DNA of 64,000 nucleotides from Microglena sp. YARC (lineage: Eukaryota > Chlorophyta > Chlorophyceae > Chlamydomonadales > Chlamydomonadaceae). The notes under the pieces are model-generated. The model was not told the origin of the DNA. It did not search any database and saw nothing but the letters and a program-made list of their open reading frames with translations. Numbering within the stretch: the first letter of the stretch is position 1; each line of letters opens with the position of its first letter. The translations under genes were made by a program, and so were the position numbers. Location of the stretch: positions 46,758,495-46,822,494 of the forward strand of contig CM039465.1 in NCBI GenBank assembly GCA_022414725.1, given 5' to 3'. Below, piece after piece: positions 48,301-57,025 of the stretch.

Positions 48301-51155
48301 TTGGTCTGTGTGAGGACAAAATGCGCAAGGTCTTGAAATGTTTCATATTCAAAAAATGAATTCAATTGTGTACAGAACTGCAAGGAGGTATAGTCTTGGC
48401 TCAGCGCCTGAGCAAACGTTCCGCAGCTTGTCACAGCCAACAGACGCATCGATTTTTGGTCTGTGTGCAGCCCATTATTTTGGTCTGTGTGCAGCCCATT
48501 ATTTGACTTATATGATTAAGCATTATATGACCAGGGTAACCAGGTATGATATCGATTATTTAAACATATATACTAGTAGGGTAGCCTCTGTGGCCGTTGG
48601 CCCCCCTACCTTCCCCCCCCCCCCCCCCCCCCCCCTCCCCCCTCCCCCTCCTCCTTCAACCCTCCCTCCTTGTGTCTTGCTTCCTACCCCCTCCCTCTTT
48701 AATGTCTCATATCCTCCTCTACTTCCTATTTACCCTCCCTCCATCTTTTCCACTTCTATGTTTTCCGTTTTCTGTCTTCTATCCTCCCTGAATTTCCTTT
48801 GACCCCTTCCTCCATGTTCCCCCCCCCCCCCCCCCCATTCTCTGAACCCACCATCCTCCCCCCCTGCACCACCATTACCTAACATTCTCCCGTACCTGCC
48901 CCCCCAAACATTAGCGATGGGGTTGGAAATCGAACATGCGCAATCGCAAAGCTACATGCCTGAAGATGCGATGGCATGGCATGGAAAAAGAGCGCATGCG
49001 TGATATGAGTGGTGGCAACGCTTGCAGGCGGAGAGACGAAACTGGAAATTTAAAATTTCCAATTTGGTCGGCTGAAGCCGCGCCACCTTCTGTTGATGAT
49101 GTCGGCGTCACGAAGCAGAAGAAGACGCGTAATTCTTTATGTATGTACGATTTATGTATCTGATATCTGAGATATTATTATATATAATTAGAGAGTATTA
49201 ATTTGTAATCACTAATCAGGACATTTCTTATATGCTCGCTTTGCTGGCGCTCTTGGCTTGAAGGATGCAAGTTTCCTGTCTGTCAAGCCACGTCAACCCA
49301 AGCCAAGTCAAGTTAACTCAAGCCACGCCACGTCAAACCAAGCCAACTCACCATCCTGTGTTAGGTCAGTGAAGAGGGGCATAAGCTCCCTGCTCACAAA
49401 ATCACGCTCAACAGTCTTTGCGAATCCTCCCAGCTTCTGGGCAGCTGCCCTCCTGACCATGGGGGTGTCATCTTTACACAAGCTGGCGTACAGCTGGCGC
49501 AGCTCGACCTTGACCGCGGGCGAGGCACGGGGATAGGCGGTGGCAAACAGACCAGCGGCAGAGACGCGGGTGGTGAACCACTCCCCGTTTGCAAGGCGCT
49601 GTATGGGTGGGGTGGGGTGGGGTGTGTGTGGGGGTAACTTTGTTTTTGTTCTGCCTGGGTTTTCTTTTGTTATATATAGTTTTATATTGTTTTGTGCTGT
49701 TTGGCCAGGGTGATGCTGGTGAGGCATAAGCATGGCAGGTGGCAAACAGATCAGCGACCGAGACGTGGGTGTTGAACCAATCTTCGGCTGCAAGGCCATG
49801 TATGGGTGGGGTGGGGTTTGGTAACTTTGATTTTGTTTTGTTTTATATTGTTTTGTTTTATATATATTGTTTTATATTGTTTTGTTCTGTTTGGTCGGGG
49901 TGATGCTAGTGAGGCACAATTATAGCAGATGGCAAACAGACCAGCAGCAGAGACGTGGGTGGTGAACCAATCTTTGGTTGCAAGGTGCTGTATGGGTGAG
50001 GTGGGGTGGGGTGGGGTGGGGTAACTCTGGTTTTGTTCTGTTTGAGTTTTCATTCTTTTGCATTTTGTTTCTGTTTGTGCTGTTGGTGAGGCACGGCCAT
50101 AGCAGGGGGGAAGCAGACCAGCGGCAGAGATGCGGGTGGTTAACCACTCTCTGGCTGCACGGCGCTGCATGGTTGGGGTGGCGGGGGGTGGGGGGTGGCT
50201 AATTTGTTTTATTTTATTTTTGTTTGGCAAAAGTGTAGACGAAGATGCAGAAGAAGAGATGAAGATGCAGAAGAAGAGGAAACCCCACCTTCCGGGAAGC
50301 GTGAATACTTATTCCTCATCAACCTCATCTTATACCCTGTGCAGAAACCCTACCGTCAAACAAACCAAATCAAAATCCCATTCATCACACCCGAACTTAC
50401 CCACCCCCTCGGTGATGTAGAGATGGCATGATGCCAGAAGTGGAATTAACTGGTCATTGAGGGTTTGATCAGGCCAGAGGGCTCCCACAGAGCACAGAGA
50501 GATATTGTGACCATCATCTTTATCTGAATGAAGAAGCAGATTTTGGAAACCTACCTTCAGCAGTGGTGTGAATTGCTCATTGAGGGTAGAATCAGGTAGG
50601 AGGGCTCCCACTTTGCACAGAGACTCCACGGACTTGTCCCTAACGACCGTCTCCTCCACCACAGACAGGGATTCCAGCAAGGGGAGCAGCAGATGGCCAA
50701 AAGGAGGGCCTCCTACGTAGGGGACGAAGTTACCCAGCTGCTCGGCCTGTGCAAGCAAGACCTCGTCCTCATCGTCGTTGTTCTCTGAGAGGAAAGGAAG
50801 CAACTCGGAGCGGGTGCGCTCCTCCCCCAAGGCCAAGGCAATGGTGCCCAGACTGCTGATTGAGTTCAAGCGACGGAGGGGCTCGTCGCTCTTGAGCTCA
50901 TCACTGCAAAAAAGGAGCAGGGCCAGGTTGCGTGGGTCCAATTAACTAAGGTCGCTCAGTGAAAGGCACCCAGATAAAGGCATTGCATCTGGAGTGCTTT
51001 TGTCTTCAAACACGAGACTCGCGCATCAAGGATACGGCAAGTCAGTTAGGCTATCAATGACCGGGACATCTATCCAGATTCAGCGACAGAAAACAGTAAA
51101 TAGTTTCTCACATCAAGATCGCGATAGGCAGGAGCGTTTCATCGGTTCCAGTCAT
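42146..51155 (-). CDS. PP2A 65-kDa scaffold subunit A (PR65), nine exons
   Basis: The full CDS is rebuilt from nine exons: 51155-51112, 50903-50555, 49598-49352, 48305-48113, 46006-45781, 45097-45005, 43765-43616, 43028-42753 and 42328-42146. They sum to 1761 nt, 586 residues plus stop, against about 588 in animals, and every junction is in phase. The protein is the HEAT-repeat scaffold that holds the PP2A catalytic subunit (C-terminal repeats) and a regulatory B subunit (N-terminal repeats). Family hallmarks seen: [94 protein letters not shown] and [19 protein letters not shown]. Several introns contain tandem decayed copies of adjacent exon edges. The intact exons suggest a working gene. 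Confidence 0.93.
42329..42752. repeat. PP2A-A intron 8 with (ACACATACAAACAATATA) repeats
   Basis: 42335-42400 is GTGGGAGTAG-like; 42400-42680 is AACACACATACAAACAATAT plus CTACTACTACT. No exon copies seen. Confidence 0.7.
42753..43028 (-). CDS. PP2A-A exon 8 (residues 435-526)
   Basis: Acceptor CCACACAG, donor GTAAGC. It begins [19 protein letters not shown] and continues [17 protein letters not shown], then the [20 protein letters not shown] repeat and [13 protein letters not shown]. It joins exon 7 after FFQ, as in the family FF-E-K-L. Confidence 0.95.
43212..43388 (+). mobile_element. tRNA-derived SINE, subfamily S2, copy 2 (3' truncated), in PP2A-A intron 7
   Basis: CGACAAATGGCTCAATCGTA (A box, diverged), GGGGTTCGAATCCC (B box) and the body GTGTTCGCGGTCTCTGTCAA. 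It stops at TTAATACCACGC, where it abuts ATGACACCCACCTGGCAG of the intron. It is antisense to the host gene. Confidence 0.85.
43389..43615 (-). repeat. Tandem copy of PP2A-A exon 7 end plus intron start
   Basis: 43451-43512 (minus) repeats [20 protein letters not shown], the last 20 residues of exon 7, with its donor and about 60 bases of intron (ACAACGCCTATCAGCCTGGC). Identity is very high, with only a few differences, so the duplication is recent. The copy keeps a donor but has no acceptor of its own. Confidence 0.9.
43616..43765 (-). CDS. PP2A-A exon 7 (residues 385-434)
   Basis: Acceptor CACCCCAG, donor GTGTGT. It begins [20 protein letters not shown] and ends [25 protein letters not shown]. 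The WRVRLAI-E motif is a family hallmark of PR65. Confidence 0.95.
43766..45004. other. PP2A-A intron 6 with simple repeats and a small dispersed element
   Basis: 43768-43930 is (GTGTGGGGGATGGT)n. 43980-44640 is unassigned. 44640-44835 is a copy of the ATCGCTATAAAAAAGT family. 44835-44990 repeats TTTTGGGGATNAGGCACTTC twice. Confidence 0.55.
44640..44835 (+). repeat. ATCGCTATAAA element, copy 1
   Basis: AGCAATCGCTAGTTTTGACC, CCGTTTTAGCGAAATTATCG, CTATAAAAAAGT, later GCTGTCCCTGGAGGAGGCCT and CCACTTTCAGATTTG. Copies 2 and 3 are at 56515-56740 and 56815-57025. It is a short element without coding capacity. Confidence 0.75.
45005..45097 (-). CDS. PP2A-A exon 6 (residues 354-384)
   Basis: Acceptor CCCCCAG, donor GTGAAT. 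It encodes [20 protein letters not shown] and [11 protein letters not shown], matching the I-E-H-L-L-P ... V-R-L-N-I-I-S-N-L-D repeat of the family. Confidence 0.95.
45098..45780 (-). repeat. PP2A-A intron 5: four G-rich (plus strand) tandem units of about 110-125 bp
   Basis: Units contain GGGGAGGAGGGGGAGGGTGT, TAGYGGYGTTGGG, a G run, AAGGAGTGCANTTGGTAGTG, CTTGGGAGTTGTGTGTGTTT. The GGGGAGGAGGGGGAGGGTGT part equals sequence flanking the acceptor of exon 6, so the array grew from the intron 3' end. 45640-45780 has (ACCTGCTTGCC) near-copies of the exon 5 donor edge. Confidence 0.75.
45781..46006 (-). CDS. PP2A-A exon 5 (residues 278-353)
   Basis: Acceptor CTATTTAG, donor GTGAGA. It completes an Arg codon, then [30 protein letters not shown] and [16 protein letters not shown]. 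It is the single intact copy among many tandem relatives to its right. Confidence 0.95.
46007..47150 (-). repeat. Eight to ten decayed copies of PP2A-A exon 5 edge in intron 4
   Basis: 46780-46912 (minus) reads [19 protein letters not shown], then a TGA, then [14 protein letters not shown]. 46630-46714 and 47085-47140 are further partial copies with deletions. Between 46065 and 46620 about six units keep only C-(R)-x-L-V-P-x-Q-I-M followed by the GGTTGGGTTGAATTGGGTCA spacer. All lack an intact frame. Confidence 0.85.
47151..48112 (-). repeat. Decayed copies of PP2A-A exon 4 end, and a 124-bp array, in intron 4
   Basis: 47924-48045 (minus) repeats [27 protein letters not shown] and GPEIS with the donor GTTGGT. 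It is almost identical to exon 4. 47285-47405 is an older copy ([15 protein letters not shown]). Between them four units of about 124 bp (GGTGCCGAAGGTTGCGGCTG, GTATGATGTTGGTGTGGGGG, TGGAGTG) derive in part from the same exon piece. Confidence 0.85.
48113..48305 (-). CDS. PP2A-A exon 4 (residues 214-278)
   Basis: The acceptor CACACAG precedes 48305 and the donor is GTTGGT (non-consensus at +3/+4). It encodes [20 protein letters not shown], the [20 protein letters not shown] repeat and GPEIS with two bases of Arg. The next copy (47924-48045) could be spliced as an alternative end since it carries the same donor. Confidence 0.93.
48306..49351. repeat. PP2A-A intron 3 with a partial exon-4 copy, C-runs and unassigned DNA
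   Basis: 48380-48462 (minus) repeats [21 protein letters not shown] with an acceptor, the acceptor-side copy of exon 4. 48465-48505 duplicates TTTTGGTCTGTGTGCAGCCC. 48614-48660 and 48819-48837 are C-rich. 48900-49250 is unassigned. Confidence 0.75.
49352..49598 (-). CDS. PP2A-A exon 3 (residues 132-214)
   Basis: Acceptor CATACAG, donor GTGAGT. It begins [20 protein letters not shown], then [37 protein letters not shown]. It joins exon 2 as P-L-L-K/R-L-A, exactly as in the family. Confidence 0.95.
49599..50200 (-). repeat. Three decayed acceptor-side copies of PP2A-A exon 3 in intron 2
   Basis: Minus-strand copies at 50172-50085 ([16 protein letters not shown]), 49996-49905 ([16 protein letters not shown]) and 49803-49715 ([16 protein letters not shown]) each repeat the acceptor CATACAG-like site and the first 25-30 codons. 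They then jump to TTTTGTTTTA-type intron. None has the second half of the exon. Confidence 0.9.
50201..50554 (-). repeat. PP2A-A intron 2 start with a diverged copy of exon 2 end
   Basis: 50430-50505 (minus) reads [20 protein letters not shown], homologous to [20 protein letters not shown] at the end of exon 2. It remains open but lacks splice sites in phase. 50225-50290 repeats GAAGATGCAGAAGAAGAG. Confidence 0.8.
50555..50903 (-). CDS. PP2A-A exon 2 (residues 15-131)
   Basis: Acceptor TTTTGCAG, donor GTAGGT. It completes the Ile codon, then [78 protein letters not shown] and ends PLLK. It covers the first three HEAT repeats, the B-subunit binding side. Confidence 0.96.
51112..51155 (-). CDS. 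PP2A-A exon 1 (residues 1-15)
   Basis: 44 nt: ATG at 51155, [14 protein letters not shown] plus AT, donor GTGAGA at 51111. It joins exon 2 to give L-P-I-A-I-L-I-D-E-L-K, which matches the N-terminus of the family (Y-P-I-A-V-L-I-D-E-L). It is too short to appear as an ORF and was found by searching for that join. The context before the ATG is CCTCGAG. Confidence 0.88.
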
Positions 51156-51540
51156 CTCGAGGAAATGCTAATCGGCAGTGAGCAAACGAAGAGTTCAAAT
51201 AGTGGCCAGAAAACCTAGAGATTGAGCTAGCTTATATAGTCGAGCTACCGCGTCGTAGATGGAGCTTGTGCTACAATCAGCAAGCGCTACGCGGTGAGTT
51301 GTACCTTCAATACCAGCATCCACGTGTGGCGTATGTCGCTGCTGTACTGCCAGACTGGCCAGACCCCCTAGGCTGGTCAAGTCCGGTGCGAGAAACTCGC
51401 GCAGTTATGCTAAGTCATGCACCAACCCTTTCTTAGCTCCATTTCTTTCTAACCCCCGAATTCGTTTAAATCTATCAATTGTCAGAGCAAGGATCATCTA
51501 GAACGTAGATATAATGGAGTCTGAACGACAAGTTGAAATG
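51156..51540 (-). promoter_or_regulatory. Upstream region of PP2A-A (presumed 5'UTR/promoter)
   Basis: A repeat-poor stretch directly upstream of the start codon. No TATA box or other element is convincing. Named by position only. Confidence 0.3.
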
Positions 51541-52200
51541 ATTCGGCTAGAGAGGTAGAGCCGGCAGTCCTTCCCTTTTCCTACAGCAGAATGCAATAGC
51601 AGTTTTTAGCATGTTGGAATCCTTGTGCCTAGTCCTTGCTTGAACCTCACTCTGTCAATAAGCTACAAATATCTTCCCCCCATTGCACATGATACACTTT
51701 TTATTTGTGATGCTAATCTTCTGGAGGTAGAGCCAGCAGTCCTCTCCCATAACTGCTCCATAATTTAGCATTGTATAATCCTTTATCTAGTCCTTGCTTC
51801 AGCCCCAATCTATCAATGAATTATGAATAGCTTCCCCCCATGGCACATGGTACAATTTTTTTTGTGATGCTAATCGGCCAGAGAGATAGAACCATCAGTC
51901 CTCTCCCATAGCTGCTGCAGAATGTAGCATTCTGAAATCCTTTATTATGAACTGGCTCGGGCCTCAATCTGTCATTGTACTACAAATATCTTCCCCCCAT
52001 GGCACTTGGTACACTTTTTTGTTTCTGATTCTAATCTGCTAGAGAGATAGAGCCATCAGTCCTGTCCCCTCCCATCAGCAGGATGTATCATGTTGGAAGC
52101 CTTGTGCATAGTCGTTGCTTACACCTCAAATTCCATTGTCCTACAGATATCTTCCCCCACATGGTACATGGTACACTTATTTGATTGTGATGCTCACCAG
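51541..52200. repeat. About 165-bp tandem repeat, four copies
   Basis: The unit contains GAGAGATAGAGCCATCAGTC, CTNTCCCAT, GCAGAATGTAGCATTNTG, CCTTNTGCNTAGTCNTTGCT, CTACAAATATCTTCCCCCCA, TGGCACATGGTACACTTTTT. Copies are 10-20% diverged. Confidence 0.85.
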
Positions 52201-52875
52201 CCTACCTTGACCCCATCAAGCTGCGGCATCTACGCCCACTTTTTCTGATGTTGATAACGGGGTTTCATATTACGATCGTAATATATTACAGAAACAAATC
52301 TCTGTGATAATGGTTGCAGGCCTGAGGAGATTATGATCATTACAAATGTGTACCTCCAACTTTTCCTACTACCTGCACGCATGCAGGCCTGCGCAGCTAT
52401 GTGATGAGAGGATTTTTTTTGATATGATCGAGATATGATTCGGATTTGATCAAGAAGAAAGCCAAATTTCCCTTCTACCTGCTTGCATCAGGCCTGATCA
52501 GCTATATGATCCAGAGGAAATTCAAATTTCTGTATGATCGAGATATGATTTGGATATGATCAAGGAGAAAGTCAAATTTCCCCCCTATCTGCATGCAAGC
52601 AGGCCTGAGCAGCTATATGATCCAGATATTGTTTGGATATGATTGAGAATAAATTTAAATTTCCTTCCCTACTGGCATGCATGCAGGCTTGAGCATTTAT
52701 GTGATGGATACATTATTTAGATATGATCAAGAAGACATTCAAATCTCCCCCTTCCTGCATGCATGCAGGCCTGAGCTGCTGTTTGATATTATTATATATT
52801 CTTTGGATATGATCGAGAATAAATTCAAGTTTCCCCCCCTACCGGCATGCTTGCAGGCCTGAGCAGCTTTATGAT
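52201..52875. repeat. About 100-bp tandem repeat with GCATGCAGGCCTGAGCAGC, five to six copies
   Basis: The unit has GATCGAGATATGATTTGGAT, ATGATCAAGAAGAAATTCAA, ATTTCCCCCCTACCTGCATG, CATGCAGGCCTGAGCAGCTA. 52240-52370 to the left is unassigned, with GGTTTCATATTACGATCGTAA as a palindrome. Confidence 0.85.
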
Positions 52876-54970
52876 CGAGAGGAAATTTTTGGCCGTGATG
52901 CAACATCGGTTAGTGCTCTGGGGGAATGAATGGTGGGATCGTTATGGTGGTGTGGTAGAAATTGTGTGGGAGAAATAATTGGCCAAGACACAACATCTGT
53001 CAGTGTTTGAATGAGGGGTTTAATGGAGGGATTGTTATGGTGGTGTGGACGAATAATTGGCCGAGACACAACATCGGTTAGTGTTATCAGGGGTTTAATG
53101 GAGGGTTTTATGGGTGAGTGAAAGAAATGGTGTGGACGAAATAATTGGCTGAGACAACATCGGTTAGTGCTCGTGGGGATTGAATTGTGGGATTGTTATG
53201 GTGGTGTTGAAGAAATGGTGTGGACGAAATAATTGGCCTAGACACAACCTAGAATAAAAATAAATAAATAATTGGCCTAGACATAACATAGGTTAGGGTT
53301 AACAGAGATTGAATGTTGGGATTGTTATGGTGGTGTGGAGTAAGGTGGTGTGTGTTGGAAGTCATAATTGGCCGGGACACAACATCAGTTAGGGTTCAGG
53401 AATTGAATGGTGGGATTATTATGGTGGGGTGTAATTGATGGTGTGAACGAACTGTTGTGTAAGAATGTTTTGGCCGAGACACAACATCGTTTAGTGCTCT
53501 GGGGGGTGACTGGTGGGATTTTTATGGTGGTATGGACGAAATAATGTCGAAGAAATCATTGGCTGAGACACAACATCGTTTAGTGCTCTGGGGGTTGAAT
53601 GGTGGGATTTTTATGGTGGTATGGACGAAATAATGTCGAAGAAATCATTGGCTGAGACACAACATCGTTTAGTGCTCTGGGGGTTGAATGGTGGGATTGT
53701 TATGGTGGTATGGAAGAAATAGTGCCGAAGAAATCATTGGCTGAAACACAACATCGTTTAGTGCTCTGGGGGTTGAATGGTGGGATTGTTATGGTGACAT
53801 GGACGAAATAGTGTCGAAGAAATCATTGGCTGAGACACAACATCGATTAGTGCTCTGGGGGTTGAATGGTGGGATTGTTATGGTGGTGTAGAAGAAATGG
53901 TGTCGAAGAAATTGGTTGAGAAACAACAACGTTTAGGGTTATCAGGGGTTAAATGGTGGGATTGTTATGGTGGTATGGAAGGAATAGTGTCAAAGAAATC
54001 ATTGGCTGAGACACAGTATCGTTTAGGGGTATCAGGGGTTGAATAGTGGGGTTGTTATGGTGGTGTGGACGAAATGGTGTGGAAGAATGTATTGGCCGTG
54101 ATGCAACTTCGTTTAGTGCTCTGGGGGATTAAATGGTGGGATTTTGTGGTGGTGTGGAAGATGTTTTTGGCTGAGACACAACATCGGTTATTGCTACTGG
54201 GGATTGAATGGTGGGATTGTTATGGTGGTGTGGTCAAAATGGTGTGGCATTATGTTTTGGCCAAGACACAACATGGTTAGTGCTCTTGAGGATTGAGTGG
54301 TGGGATGGGGCGAACGGATTGAATGGTGGTGTGGGGTAAGGTGGTGTGGGGGGGAAGAAATAATTGGCCGGGACTCAACATTGGTTGGTGCTCTTGAAGA
54401 GTGTTATGGTGATGTGATGTGGGGTGGGGTGGAAGGAATAATTGTCCGGTACACAACATCGTTAGTGCCCTTGAGGATTGAATGGTGGAATTTATATGGT
54501 GGGGTGGGGTAAGGTGGGGCGGGTTTGGGTAGAGGAGGTGCTTGGCCAGGATACAATATCGGTTAATGCCCTCGGGGATTTAACGGTGGAATTTCGATGG
54601 TGGTGAGGGGTAAGGTGGTGTGGGGTGGAAGAAATAATTGGCTGAGACACAACATCGGTTAGTGCTCTTGGGAATTGAATGGTGGTATGGGGCGAATGGA
54701 TTGAATGGTGGTGTGGGGTGGAAGAAATAATTGCCCGGGACACAACATTGCTTGCGCTCTTGTGGATTAAATGGTGGAATTTATATGGTGGGGTGGGGTA
54801 AGGTGGGGAGGGTTTGGTTGGGGGAGATGTTTGGCCGATACGAAACATTGTTTGTGCTCTTGGGGATTAGATGGCGGAATTTCTATGGTGGGGTGGGATA
54901 AATTGGGTAGGGTTTGGGTGGAGGATGTGTTTGGCTGGGATACAATATCGGTTAGTGCCCTCAGGGAATG
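52876..54970. repeat. About 90-130-bp tandem repeat (TTGGCCGAGACACAACATCGG), about 20 copies
   Basis: The unit has TTGGCTGAGACACAACATCG, TTTAGTGCTCTGGGGGTTGA, ATGGTGGGATTGTTATGGTG, GTATGGACGAAATAGTGTCG. A further unit lies at 56110-56165. On the minus strand each unit holds CCCCCAGAGCACTAACCGAT, so an acceptor-like site repeats; no parent exon was identified. Confidence 0.9.
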
Positions 54971-56110
54971 AAAGAATGGCGGGATTTCCATGGTGGTGTG
55001 GAATAAATAATTGGTGTGGGAGAAATGGTGTGGACAAAATAGTTGGTGTGGGAGAAATGGTGTGGGAGAGATGGGGTGGAAAAAATAATTGGTGTGGGGG
55101 AAATGGTGTGGGAGAAATGGTGTGGGAGAGATGGGGTGGAAACAATAATTGGTGTGGGGGAAATGGTGTGGGAGAAATGATGTGGGGGAAATAATTGGTG
55201 TGGGAGAAATGGTGTGGGAAGATATAATTGGTGTGGGAGAAATGGTGTGGGACAAAATAATTGGTGTGGAAGAAATGGTGTGGGGGAATTGGTGTGCGAG
55301 AAATGGTGTGGGGTAAATAATTGGTGTGTGAGAGATGGTGTGGAATAAATAGTTGGTGTGGGAGAAATGGTGTGGAATAAATAGTTGCTGAGAAATAAAT
55401 GGTGTGGGACAAAATAATTGGTGTGGGAGAAATGGTGTGGGGGAATTGGTGTGCCAGAAATGGTGTGGGGGAAATAATTGGTGTGTGAGAGATGGTGTGG
55501 AATAAATAGTTGGTGTGGGAGAAATGGTGTGGAATAAATAGTTGCTGAGAAAGAAATGGTGTGGGGTAAATAATTGGTGTGGGAGAAATGGTGTGGAATA
55601 AATAGTTGCTGAGAAAGAAATGGTGTGGGGGAAATAATTGGTGTGGGAGAAATGGTGTGGAATAAATAGTTGGTGAGCAAGAAATGGTGTGCGATGAATG
55701 GTGTGGAATAAATAGTTGATGTGAAAGAAATGGTGTGGGAGAAATGGTGGGGGGGGAATAATTGGTGTGGGATAAATAATCGGTGTGTGAGAAATGGTGT
55801 GGTATGAATAATTGGTGTGTGAGAATTGGTGTGGTATAAATAATTGGTGCGTGAGAAATGGTGTGGGAGAAATGGTGCGAGAGAAATTGTGTGGGGGAAA
55901 TCATTGGTGTGGGAGAAATGTTGCGGGAGGAAGAGTGTGGAATAAATAGTTGGTGTGGGGGAAATCATTGGTGTGGGAGAGATGGTGTTGGATAAATGGT
56001 GTGGGGGAAATCATTGGTGTTGGAGAGATGGTTTTGGATAAATGGTGTGGGGGAAATAATTGGCGTGGGAAAAATGGTGTGGAATAAATAGTTGGTGTGG
56101 GGGAAATAAT
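54971..56110. repeat. (GGTGTGGGAGAAATGGTGTG)n array
   Basis: Units of about 20 and 40 bp (AATAAATAGTTGGTGTGGGA, GAAATGGTGTGGGGGAAATA, ATTGGTGTG). The long minus-strand His/Pro/Thr/Ser frames are products of the array. Confidence 0.95.
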
Positions 56111-56165
56111 TGTCCGATACACATATCGGTTGGTGTTCTCGGGGATTTAATGCTGGGACTTTTAT

Positions 56166-56277
56166 GGTTGGGTCGGATTTGACGGTGTGGTGTGTGTGGG
56201 GGGTATGGTGGTGGTGGTGTGTGTGTGTGGGTGGGTTGGGGTGGGGGTATGGTGAGGCAGTATGGTGGTGCGGAGAA

Positions 56278-56312
<35 letters not shown>

Positions 56313-56320
56313 CTAACAAT
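56166..56320. repeat. GT-rich stretch ending in a poly-G run of about 34 nt
   Basis: GTGTGTGGGGGGTATGGTGG leads to an almost pure G run at about 56278-56312. A strong candidate for G-quadruplex structure and for assembly slippage. Confidence 0.9.
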
Positions 56321-56384
56321 GATGAGTGATTCCTGGGGTGCCCTTGTTGATACCTAAGTCTGCTGCACATGGGCAGGGGACGGC

Positions 56385-56480
56385 AGTATGATATCATATG
56401 ATATCATGTCATCCTATGATTTCATATGATGACGGTAGTCTGGATAGGCTTAAGTTACCATTTACATACAATATAATATG
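56385..56480. repeat. ATATCATATGATATCAT palindromic element, second region
   Basis: ATGATATCATATGATATCAT and GATTTCATATGATGAC resemble 11140-11290. Further partial copies lie at 56745-56800 and 57095-57150. Confidence 0.65.
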
Positions 56481-56514
56481 ATGCAATGTGAATAGTATCA
56501 GGGATTATTTTTTT

Positions 56515-56740
56515 CTCTATAAATAGCGATCGCTTGTTTTGACCCCGTTTTAGCGAAATTATCGCTATAAAAAAAGTCCCCCCACCCCCACCCCACCCCC
56601 CACCCCCCCCTTAAATTGCCCTAAATAGCTACAAAAAGCTATGAAAAACTATAGAAAGCACTAAAAGGCCGTCCCTGGAGGAGGCCTACAACCATAAAGC
56701 TAGAAAAACTCCACTTTCAGATTTGAAAAAAAAAAACTGA
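56515..56740 (+). repeat. ATCGCTATAAA element, copy 2
   Basis: TATAAATAGCGATCGCTTGT, TTTAGCGAAATTATCGCTAT, GGCCGTCCCTGGAGGAGGCC, ACTTTCAGATTTG. It contains an inserted C-rich tract at 56577-56612. Confidence 0.8.
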
Positions 56741-56814
56741 ATTGTATCATAGGATATCATGCTCGCTATTGGTCAACATCATATGGTATGCCGGTCCCTA
56801 CCAGGGCTTTTTCC

Positions 56815-57025
56815 GCTACATATAGTGATCGCTAGTTTTGACCCCGAAATTATCGCTAAAAAATGTTAACAAATAAACGTTTTTGTTTTGTTTACCCTAA
56901 ATGGCCCTAAAAGGTTTGAAAGCTATAAAAGCTATACAAACTATAAAAAGCACTAAAACGCTGTCCCTGGAGGAGGCCTTAAACCATGAAACTAGAAAAA
57001 ATCCACTTTTAGATTTGAAAGAAGA
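56815..57025 (+). repeat. ATCGCTATAAA element, copy 3
   Basis: ATATAGTGATCGCTAGTTTT, GAAATTATCGCTAAAAAATG, CTGTCCCTGGAGGAGGCCTT, CCACTTTTAGATTTGAAAG. It lacks CCGTTTTAGC between the boxes. Confidence 0.75.

Noticed and set aside
54867..55968. Long minus-strand His/Pro/Thr/Ser frames
   Set aside because: Product of the GGTGTGGGAGAAATGGTGTG array.
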